DNA of 64,000 nucleotides. Source: Erwinia mallotivora (GTDB lineage: Bacteria; Pseudomonadota; Gammaproteobacteria; Enterobacterales; Enterobacteriaceae). The DNA lies in assembly GCF_000590885.1 (NCBI RefSeq), contig NZ_JFHN01000053.1, positions 248,001 to 312,000 of the forward strand, given 5' to 3'. The position numbers and the translations under genes are program-made. The notes beneath the pieces were generated by a model, which was not told where the DNA came from, ran no database searches, and saw only the letters and a list, made by a program, of their open reading frames with translations. Below are positions 57,315-64,000 of the stretch, one piece after another (positions within the stretch are counted from its first letter, which is position 1; each line of letters begins with the position of its first letter).

Positions 57315-58658
57315 TCAGAGGGGTTTCAGCTCAATGCGTTTGATATCTTTCACCAGAACCAGATAGCTCAACACGGCGACGAAAGCATGGATACCGACAT
57401 AAATCAGCGCGCCGTTGTAAGAGCCGGTGGTGGCGATGATATAGCCGATAGCAATTGGCGTGATGATGCCGGAGATGTTGCCGAACATATTGAATAACCC
57501 ACCACTGAGGCCGCTGATCTCTTTCGGTGCGGTATCTGCCATCACTGCCCAACCCAGCGCACCGATGCCTTTACCGAAGAAGGCCAGCGCCATAAAGAAC
57601 ACCACCACCCATTCGGTATCGACGTAGTTACACACCACCATGGAAATCGACAGCAACATGCCCAGCACGATGGGCGTTTTGCGGGCAATATTCAGCGAGC
57701 CGGTTTTGCGCATCAGCCAGTCGGAGATAATCCCTCCCAGTACGCCACCAAGAAAACCGCAGATGGCCGGTATCGAAGCCACCATCCCGGCTTTGAGGAT
57801 CGACATACCCCGAGCCTGCACCAGGTAAACAGGAAACCAGGTAATAAAGAAGTAGGTCAGGGCATTGATACAGTACTGGCCGAGATAGATACCAATCATC
57901 ATTCTGGAGCCAATTAGCTGTTTGATTTGATACATTTTTTCAGCCCAGCTGACTTTACGCGCCTCTTTTTTCTGATCCATATTAATCAGCGCGCCACCCT
58001 GCTCCATGTACTCCAGTTCCGCTTTGTTCACCCCTGGATGATCGTTAGGGTCACGGATAACCCGCAGCCAGATAAAGCTGAGAATGATGCCAAGGCCCCC
58101 CATAAACCAGAACACGTGCGCCCAGCCGACGGCAGAGACCAGCCAGCCCATGATCGGGGCGAAAATCACCGTGGCGAAATACTGAGCCGAGTTAAAAATA
58201 GCCACGGCGGTGCCGCGTTCCTGGGCCGGAAACCAGGCGGCGACAATGCGGCTGTTACCGGGGAAAGAGGGAGCTTCTGCCAGACCGACCAGAAAGCGCA
58301 GCATAAAAAGCACGGCGATAACGGTAAAACCACTCAGCAGATCGACAAACCCCTGAAGCAGGGTGAACAAAGACCAGAGGAAGATACTCCAGAAATAAAC
58401 CCGTCGTGATCCAAAACGGTCCAGCAGCCAGCCGCCAGGGATCTGGCCGATAACATAAGCCCATGAGAAGGCAGAAAAGATATAACCCAGACCGACCGGA
58501 TCAAGACCTATCTCTTTCGACATTGCCGATCCGGCAATAGCGATAGTTGCCCGATCGCCATAATTAAACGAGGTGACAATAAACAGCATCACCACTATCC
58601 AGTAGCGGGCATTAGTTCTTTTTTGCACGTTGCTCGCCGTACCAGTGATTGAATTCAT
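57315..58658 (-). CDS. gudP: D-glucarate/galactarate MFS transporter GudP
   Basis: 447 residues from MNSITGTASN (ATG at 58658), a length matching E. coli GudP (450). It is an anion:cation symporter family member of the MFS with about 12 hydrophobic helices; the loop-2/3 signature GGWLLDRFGSRRVYFWSI and the RFLVGLAEAPSFPG segment are typical of hexuronate/glucarate transporters. It imports D-glucarate and related diacids by proton symport. First gene of the gudP-gudX-gudD-garL-garR-garK operon. Confidence 0.95.
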   Translation of the reverse strand: MNSITGTASNVQKRTNARYWIVVMLFIVTSFNYGDRATIAIAGSAMSKEIGLDPVGLGYIFSAFSWAYVIGQIPGGWLLDRFGSRRVYFWSIFLWSLFTLLQGFVDLLSGFTVIAVLFMLRFLVGLAEAPSFPGNSRIVAAWFPAQERGTAVAIFNSAQYFATVIFAPIMGWLVSAVGWAHVFWFMGGLGIILSFIWLRVIRDPNDHPGVNKAELEYMEQGGALINMDQKKEARKVSWAEKMYQIKQLIGSRMMIGIYLGQYCINALTYFFITWFPVYLVQARGMSILKAGMVASIPAICGFLGGVLGGIISDWLMRKTGSLNIARKTPIVLGMLLSISMVVCNYVDTEWVVVFFMALAFFGKGIGALGWAVMADTAPKEISGLSGGLFNMFGNISGIITPIAIGYIIATTGSYNGALIYVGIHAFVAVLSYLVLVKDIKRIELKPL

Positions 58659-59171
58659 GATGCACTCCTGAAATATAGCCCGCAGGCTACCTGCACTCTG
58701 AACTGCATACACATCGCGTTGGGTATCAGAATGATGTTGGGTTAAACACAGCGATTAATATTTACTGGCAGAAAAGTTAAAACGCAGCGTGGCAATCCAT
58801 CGTCAGTGGAGAGAAGTATAAAAACCGGGAAGCTGGAACACATCGGAATAACGCACAACTAAACCGATACAAAACGGATAATATTATTGCACTTGCACAA
58901 TACATTGCGGGATGGCTCACGTAACGTCGTTAATCTGCGGGGCCAGTCACACTCTGGTGTGCTTTGTGAGGGTTATCACTGAAACCTGTTCTTACGCCAG
59001 AAAAAGTATCGCCGTCTCAGGCCATTTGTCAGACATTTGCATAATGTTTTTGCGCCTTTGCCTTTTTATACTGTTCAAAGCAGAAAGGTTTAAAACGCTG
59101 GCGAGCCATCATCGTTGTTCAGGGAAAGATAAAAACGCCCCTACATTCATTTAGTCAGGACTTGTCGAGCA
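58659..59171. promoter_or_regulatory. divergent gud-gar / garD control region with a CRP-like site
   Basis: 513 bp without a credible gene. A near-consensus CRP site TGTGA-GGGTTA-TCACT lies at 58965-58980, about 190 bp upstream of garD. AT-rich segments at 58740-58800 and 58870-58900 could hold the gudP promoter. In E. coli the sugar-diacid regulator CdaR activates both units; I cannot identify a CdaR site by eye, and no cdaR gene is in the window. Confidence 0.5.
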
Positions 59172-60731
59172 ATGAACAACTCAAGAAATGATCCCCCACT
59201 CTATATTCAGGTGCATGAAAACGACAATGTTGCCATCGTGGTCAATAATAATGGCCTCCCGGCGGGCACGGAATTTCCCTGTGGCCTGCGCCTGAAAGAA
59301 CATATTCCGCAGGGCCATAAAGTGGCATTGCAGGATATATCCCACGGCGGCAACATTGTGCGTTATGGCGAGATTATCGGGTATGCCGTGCGGGATATTG
59401 CCCGTGGTAGCTGGATCGATGAATCGCTGGTGCTGCTGCCGGAAGCGCCCGCGCTCTCCAGCCTGCCTCTGGCCAGCAATATTCCGCCAACCCTGCCCCC
59501 CCTCACCGGCTATACCTTTGAAGGCTATCGTAATGCCGATGGCAGCGTAGGCACGCGAAATCTGCTCGGCATCACCACCAGCGTACATTGTGTGGCGGGG
59601 GTGGTGGATTATGTGGTGAAAATCATTGAGCGTCAGTTACTTCCGCGTTATCCGAATGTCGATGGCGTGGTGGCGTTAAATCATTTATATGGCTGTGGTG
59701 TGGCGATCAACGCCCCGGCTGCGGTGGTGCCAATCCGTACCATCCACAATCTGGCGCTCAACGCCAATTTTGGCGGTGAGGTAATGATTGTCAGCCTGGG
59801 GTGTGAAAAGTTACAGCCGGAAAGACTGCTGGAAGGCACACCGGATGTGCAGGCCATTTCACTGGGTGAAGAAGATGTGGTTCGCCTTCAGGACGAGAAA
59901 CACATTGGCTTTGAATCCATGGTGGACGATATTCTTCAGGTCGCGGAGCGCCATTTACAACGTCTCAATCGACGTCAGCGTGAAACCGTTCCGGCTTCTG
60001 AGCTGATTGTCGGGATGCAGTGCGGTGGCAGCGATGCGTTTTCCGGCGTGACCGCCAATCCCTCGGTCGGATTTGCTTCGGATCTGCTGGTACGCTGTGG
60101 TGCCACGGTAATGTTCTCAGAGGTGACAGAAGTACGGGATGCCGTTCATCTGCTGACCCCAAGAGTGATCAACGAAGAGGTGGGACAGCGCCTGCTGGAA
60201 GAGATGGCCTGGTATGATGACTATCTGAACATGGGCAAAACCGATCGCAGTGCTAATCCCTCCCCCGGAAATAAAAAAGGCGGTCTGGCAAACGTGGTGG
60301 AAAAAGCCCTGGGCTCCATCGCCAAATCAGGCCGCAGCCCGATTGTGGAAGTCCTCTCCCCCGGACAACGCCCCACTAAGCGCGGATTAATTTATGCTGC
60401 CACGCCAGCCAGCGATTTTGTCTGTGGTACACAACAGATGGCATCCGGCATCACGTTACAGGTGTTTACCACCGGACGCGGCACCCCTTACGGGCTGGCG
60501 GTCATACCGGTGATCAAAATGGCTACCCGCACTGCGCTGGCTGACAGATGGCATGATTTGATGGACATCAATGCGGGCACTATCGCTACGGGAGAGGAAA
60601 GCATTGAACAGGTTGGCTGGAGGCTGTTTGAACTGATTCTGGATATTGCCAGCGGCCGAAAACAGACCTGGTCTGACCGCTGGGGAATTCATAACGCGCT
60701 GTCGGTGTTTAATCCTGCACCGGTAACCTGA
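59172..60731 (+). CDS. garD: galactarate dehydratase GarD
   Basis: 519 residues (523 in E. coli). It belongs to the UxaA/GarD family: N-terminal SAF-like domain (residues about 15-95) and the C-terminal Fe-dependent part with [43 protein letters not shown] and [10 protein letters not shown]. It dehydrates galactarate to the same 5-keto-4-deoxy-D-glucarate used by GarL, so both diacids converge on the divergent operon. The ribosome site is weak. It is convergent with yqcA. Confidence 0.96.
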   Translation: MNNSRNDPPLYIQVHENDNVAIVVNNNGLPAGTEFPCGLRLKEHIPQGHKVALQDISHGGNIVRYGEIIGYAVRDIARGSWIDESLVLLPEAPALSSLPLASNIPPTLPPLTGYTFEGYRNADGSVGTRNLLGITTSVHCVAGVVDYVVKIIERQLLPRYPNVDGVVALNHLYGCGVAINAPAAVVPIRTIHNLALNANFGGEVMIVSLGCEKLQPERLLEGTPDVQAISLGEEDVVRLQDEKHIGFESMVDDILQVAERHLQRLNRRQRETVPASELIVGMQCGGSDAFSGVTANPSVGFASDLLVRCGATVMFSEVTEVRDAVHLLTPRVINEEVGQRLLEEMAWYDDYLNMGKTDRSANPSPGNKKGGLANVVEKALGSIAKSGRSPIVEVLSPGQRPTKRGLIYAATPASDFVCGTQQMASGITLQVFTTGRGTPYGLAVIPVIKMATRTALADRWHDLMDINAGTIATGEESIEQVGWRLFELILDIASGRKQTWSDRWGIHNALSVFNPAPVT

Positions 60732-60776
60732 AAAAAGCATTGCAGCAGGCCACCAGTCCGGAGCAGAGCAGTGGCA

Positions 60777-61226
60777 TTAACCGAGGCGCTTTGCCCATTG
60801 TTCAACCCAGGGCGAAGTCACTTCTTCCGGTTCCGGATTTTCGCTGGCATCCACCATCAGCACTTCTGCCACGCGCTGTGCAGCATGTTCCTGCAACAGC
60901 GCATCGAACTTTTTGCCACCGCCACAAAAATCATCATAGCTGCTGTCGCCAAGGGCTATCACGCCATAACGCAGCGTCGGCTGATGCCCCAGCGTCTCTC
61001 TGATACTGTGAAACAGCGGCGCAATACTGTCAGGCAAATCGCCCTGGCCGGTAGTGGAGGTGATCACCAACGCAACCTGATCGCTGTAGCGCTGCCAGTC
61101 TTCAAGCGTGGGATCTTCAAAAATTTTAACCTGATGGCCCTGCTCAGCCAGTAACGGCTCTGCTTCTTCAGCTACCAGCAAAGCATTACCGTAAACTGTG
61201 CCAACAAAAATACCTATCTGAGCCAT
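60777..61226 (-). CDS. yqcA: flavodoxin-like protein YqcA
   Basis: 149 residues, the same as E. coli. The FMN-binding loops are clear: [17 protein letters not shown] for phosphate, [11 protein letters not shown] and [14 protein letters not shown] for the isoalloxazine. It is a short-chain flavodoxin whose redox partner is not established. It is downstream of truC, 103 bp away, in the conserved yqcC-truC-yqcA order. Confidence 0.95.
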   Translation of the reverse strand: MAQIGIFVGTVYGNALLVAEEAEPLLAEQGHQVKIFEDPTLEDWQRYSDQVALVITSTTGQGDLPDSIAPLFHSIRETLGHQPTLRYGVIALGDSSYDDFCGGGKKFDALLQEHAAQRVAEVLMVDASENPEPEEVTSPWVEQWAKRLG

Positions 61227-61329
61227 GCTTTTCTCCTGTGCTGGCGCTTATGCCCTTCATACTTCAGTTTGCAGATGCCCTGACTGCACGACGCACCCCG
61301 GCCACTTACCTGAGTAAGCTCCCGGGGAT

Positions 61330-62151
61330 TTACTCGCTGGCCGTCTTGCTGCAACCCAAATTCTTTTGGCTGGATGTTGAGGCTTTATCCTGAAGATAAA
61401 CCGATGCAAACTCAACCCCGGCTGGATGGGGGAAGCAATCCTGCCAGCCAAAGGCGTTAATCATATTCTGCCAGACAGCATCCATCCCGGCGCGCAATCG
61501 CAGCGTTTCACCGGTGACAGGATGCGTCAGATGCAACTCACTGGCATGCAACATCAGCCGGTTCATACCGAAGTTCTGTGCAGCATGGCGATTCTGTCGC
61601 AGATCGCCGTGCGCCGTATCGCCAATAATCGGATGACGAAGATACCGCATATGTCGGCGCAACTGATGCTTACGCCCAGTCTGCGGTAGCAGTTCGGTAA
61701 GTGTGTAGCGCGAAGTCTGATAGCGACTGACCGGCACCGGCAGCTCCGCCGTGGCCAGAGTACGCCAGTGGGTTACCGCAGGCTGCGGTGCTTTATCGGG
61801 TTGCGCGAATTTGTCGGCTATTTTGTCGACCTGTTCGCTCAGGGGATAGTCCAGCGTATCCTTACCCGACAGCCATCCCCTGACCACCGCATGATAGACC
61901 TTCTGCATCTGGTGCTGAGCAAACTGTTCTGATAGTTGACGGGCAACTTCGCTCGACAGTGCCAGCAGCAGCACTCCGGAGGTGGGCCTGTCCAGACGGT
62001 GAACGGTATATACGTGCCGACCAATCTGATCCCGAAGCGTTTGCATCACAAACACCGTTTCATGGCGGTCCAGCCAGCTACGGTGTACCAGCCAGCCAGC
62101 GGGTTTGTTAACTGCAACCAGCCATTCATCCTGATAGATAATTTCCAACAT
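61330..62151 (-). CDS. truC: tRNA pseudouridine(65) synthase TruC
   Basis: 273 residues. It is an RluA-family pseudouridine synthase; the catalytic Asp is in VHRLDRPTSGVLLL, followed by TGRKHQLRRHMRYLRHPIIGD. It modifies U65 in tRNA-Ile and tRNA-Asp in E. coli. The last ~20 residues (basic, polar) extend beyond E. coli TruC. Its start overlaps the yqcC stop by one base. Confidence 0.96.
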   Translation of the reverse strand: MLEIIYQDEWLVAVNKPAGWLVHRSWLDRHETVFVMQTLRDQIGRHVYTVHRLDRPTSGVLLLALSSEVARQLSEQFAQHQMQKVYHAVVRGWLSGKDTLDYPLSEQVDKIADKFAQPDKAPQPAVTHWRTLATAELPVPVSRYQTSRYTLTELLPQTGRKHQLRRHMRYLRHPIIGDTAHGDLRQNRHAAQNFGMNRLMLHASELHLTHPVTGETLRLRAGMDAVWQNMINAFGWQDCFPHPAGVEFASVYLQDKASTSSQKNLGCSKTASE

Positions 62152-62477
62152 CAGGAATGCGACTCAAAAAGTTGATCCATCTGGTTCAGAGCATGCAACA
62201 ACGTCGCCCGGCACGGGATCTCCCCTTCCAGCGCAACCTCAAAATAAGGTGCAATAGCCAGCTTAGCCGGCAACTCTGCCCCGGCACAAAGCAGGGCATC
62301 CATCCTTGCCAGAAAAACCCATTGCAGCCACTGCAATGGCATCATGGTATCAACGCAAAAGGGCTCCTGGCTTTCAAAGGCCGCAGCGTTTGGGGCGCAG
62401 GTTTGCCACAGCCCGGCGTCCTGTAAAATTTCTTCAATTGCTACCAGGCATTGCCTGACCTGCGTTTCGCGGCTCAT
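62151..62477 (-). CDS. yqcC: YqcC family protein (DUF446)
   Basis: 108 residues (109 in E. coli). The QEPFCVDTMMPLQWLQWVFLAR core and the final LHALNQMDQLF helix match YqcC. The function is unknown; the gene is almost always paired with truC. It lies directly downstream of csrB. Confidence 0.94.
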   Translation of the reverse strand: MSRETQVRQCLVAIEEILQDAGLWQTCAPNAAAFESQEPFCVDTMMPLQWLQWVFLARMDALLCAGAELPAKLAIAPYFEVALEGEIPCRATLLHALNQMDQLFESHS

Positions 62478-62551
62478 CAGCCCTCTCCTCTGGGTTTACA
62501 GCTGGCTGCCAGCATACCATTCTCCATCAGCAGCGGTAAAAAGTACCGACG

Positions 62552-62584
62552 AAAAAAAGGGAGCACTGTAATAACAGTGCTCCC
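62552..62584 (-). terminator. csrB terminator
   Basis: A perfect 11-bp stem GGGAGCACTGT / ACAGTGCTCCC (62559-62569, 62574-62584) with a 4-base loop; on the minus strand seven T follow. Confidence 0.95.
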
Positions 62585-62863
62585 GATTCGTTCGCAACCA
62601 TCCCGCTACATTAATGCTCCCTGCTCGTCCTTGATAACTTTGTCCTTAAATGTTTCCTACAACTCACCATCAATGGTGATATTCCCTGAGCATCCTGCCT
62701 CACTATCTATACTGATAGCTCTCATTCTCCATCCTGGAGGTGTCCCTTATCTCGTCCTGAGATGTTCCTGTTCTTCGTCCTGAAGACTATCCCTGCGTCA
62801 TCATCCAGATGTGTCCTGATTCATTCCATGAATCACAGCATCCTTTCCGATGAGAGGTATTCT
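62552..62863 (-). ncRNA. csrB: CsrB regulatory RNA
   Basis: It lies between yqcC and syd, the E. coli csrB position, on the same strand. Read on the minus strand, the ~312-nt region has about 20 GGA motifs, many as AGGAC, AGGAUG or AGGGA in predicted hairpin loops, including CACCTCCAGGATGGAGAATG, shared with E. coli csrB. It ends in a strong terminator. CsrB sequesters the translational repressor CsrA. The 5' end is estimated from a -10-like CATATT near 62871-62876 and may be off by several bases. Confidence 0.93.
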
Positions 62864-63021
62864 GCCCTAATATGATAAGCAAACAATACGGGTCACATCC
62901 GTTTTTGATTAAAATAGTATTTTTACAAAATAATACTGTAAACAAGATTATGATTTACAATGTTTTTAATCAAAAAGCTTGAGAACATTCCGCCCGTTAA
63001 ATAGCGATCTCTTACAATCCA

Positions 63022-63039
63022 TGTAAGACATATCTCACA
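63022..63039. promoter_or_regulatory. UvrY/GacA-type binding box upstream of csrB
   Basis: TGTAAGACATATCTCACA matches the 18-bp TGTAAG-N6-CTTACA box with one mismatch in the second arm. It lies about 165 bp upstream of the estimated csrB start, similar to the distal UvrY site in E. coli, and just beyond the syd stop at 63046. A second, overlapping dyad (CTTAC ... GTAAG, 63011-63027) extends it. Confidence 0.8.
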
Positions 63040-63045
63040 AATTCA

Positions 63046-63609
63046 TCAGCAGTTTTCCGCAGAATTGACTGAATTTCTTAATAATGAAAGAAAATCAATG
63101 AGATTCGGGGCCAGTACGTTGCGCTTTTTTGTTCCCGTCTTTTCCAGCACCACTTCACCTGTGAGATTACATACCGCAATCACCTCCTGCTCGCTGGCGG
63201 ATGTCGCGATAAACAGCGTCGGAGAAAGTTTCAGGCGACGTTGCATAACCAGGTGCCCAATCAAATTTTCCTGTAAACGTAGAAAATCTTCTTCGCTCCA
63301 TGTTTGCAGCAGCGTATACATTTGCCCTGCCAGAGTAACAGTCATATCACCGGAAAATTGCGCTGTATACCAGTCAACCACTGATGGCTGAATACGCAAT
63401 TCCATTGCACGCTCAACTGCATCAAGATTTTTTGCCAGAGTAAAAGGCTGTGGCAGCCAGAAAACCTGATCGTCACAGCTGCTTTGTATGCAGGGCGATG
63501 GCACACCGTACAAATCACGGCTGGCAGGAGGGTGTCCACAGATACGCTGCCAGTCTTCGCAATAGCCCCGGGTAAAATCGGTCAGGGCGCGGGTCGTCTC
63601 TTCAGTCAT
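63046..63609 (-). CDS. syd: SecY-interacting protein Syd
   Basis: 187 residues from MTEETTRALTDFTRGYC (ATG at 63609; the frame extends to 63657 but not in relatives). The YGVPSPCI, QPQPFT-like WLPQPFTLAKN, QFSGDMTV and LLQTWSEEDFLRLQENLIGHL blocks match E. coli Syd (181 aa), which binds the SecY translocon. It is divergent from the queF remnant. Confidence 0.95.
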   Translation of the reverse strand: MTEETTRALTDFTRGYCEDWQRICGHPPASRDLYGVPSPCIQSSCDDQVFWLPQPFTLAKNLDAVERAMELRIQPSVVDWYTAQFSGDMTVTLAGQMYTLLQTWSEEDFLRLQENLIGHLVMQRRLKLSPTLFIATSASEQEVIAVCNLTGEVVLEKTGTKKRNVLAPNLIDFLSLLRNSVNSAENC

Positions 63610-63736
63610 TATTTTTTTCACTCCTGGTGGCCTGAGTTTCACTAAGGCGATGCTCATCCTGGCAGTCGGATCGATAGTGTCCGCTTGCCAACAATTTTTT
63701 CACTCTACCTGCTGGTAGCAGGCCGCAAGGTAAACC

Positions 63737-64000
63737 ATGTCTTTACAGGATACAAATCGGACGGTGAATGGTCTGACGCCGGGAAAACCGACAGAATATC
63801 ACGATATTTATCAACCCTTTTACTGCAAGCCGTGCCACGACGTTTGAACCGTGAAACCCCCGCCTCTTTCCTGAAAGCTTACCCTTTCAGGGTGCCAACA
63901 TCTGAGCGCTATATGAACTGTCCTGGCTGAATGCACGGGGCGTGTCACAGGTGGCGGCCTTGATATTAATCCGTGGCGAAGCAATGGAATATTCAAACCC
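63737..64000 (+). pseudogene. queF: queF remnant: preQ0 reductase gene with frameshifts, a nonsense codon and a large internal deletion
   Basis: The expected start is the ATG at 63737 with AAGG upstream. Pieces of QueF are readable only by changing frame: GLTPGKPTEYHDIY, then LLQAVPRRLNRE, then LPFQGANI. At 63900-63902 a TGA replaces the Trp codon of the DIW/NIW segment; then ALYELSWLNARGVSQVA follows. The sequence jumps within GGTGGC (near 63950-63956) directly to GGLDINPWRSN, which is the QueF C-terminus, so about 180 codons including the catalytic Cys region are gone. QueF reduces preQ0 to preQ1 in queuosine synthesis. The 3' end may extend beyond the window. Confidence 0.9.

Overview
The window is a chromosome segment of an enteric gammaproteobacterium. 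The backbone (mutS-rpoS-nlpD-pcm-surE-truD-ispFD-ftsB-ygbE, cysGDNC, cysHIJ, queD/queE, eno-pyrG-mazG-relA-rlmD, barA, gar/gud, yqcA-truC-yqcC-csrB-syd) follows the E. coli order closely, with proteins of matching length. A cysG copy joined to cysDNC, no CRISPR-cas at the cysH/cysD junction, and an accessory contractile injection locus beside mutS suggest Erwiniaceae (Pantoea/Erwinia-like). That family placement is inference.

Left arm, 1-16.6 kb: the distal part of an extracellular contractile injection system (eCIS, Afp/PVC-like). On the plus strand, tightly overlapping genes encode a baseplate J-like protein (cut by the window edge), a short fibre-like protein, a second baseplate wedge protein and a long tape-measure protein. 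They are followed by a secreted or membrane-anchored protein with a peptidoglycan-binding-like region and a degenerate GH18-like domain. Convergent to them are the eCIS AAA+ ATPase and a DUF4157 cargo protein whose C-terminal half carries a nucleotidyltransferase-like signature. The cargo gene runs into an overlapping out-of-frame ORF that may be its detached C-terminus. Tube, sheath and the remaining baseplate genes must lie upstream of position 1.

Centre, 17.3-48.8 kb: mismatch repair, the stationary-phase sigma factor, isoprenoid and division genes, the complete sulfate-assimilation set (cysDNC, cysH, cysIJ, with cysG for siroheme), queuosine precursor genes queD/queE, and eno-pyrG-mazG-relA-rlmD. 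Two genes look disabled. An OafA-type acyltransferase is split by a one-base shift in an A6 tract, and relA has a TAG at codon 355 where relatives have Trp.

Right arm, 48.9-64 kb: barA, the D-glucarate/D-galactarate operon gudP-gudX-gudD-garL-garR-garK with divergent garD, then yqcA-truC-yqcC, the csrB regulatory RNA with an upstream UvrY/GacA-type box, syd, and at the edge a queF gene ruined by frameshifts, a nonsense codon and a large internal deletion. BarA, through UvrY, normally drives csrB, so sensor and target RNA lie about 11 kb apart here. Loss of queF next to intact queD/queE, together with the relA and acyltransferase lesions, suggests either ongoing gene decay or, for the single-base cases, assembly error.
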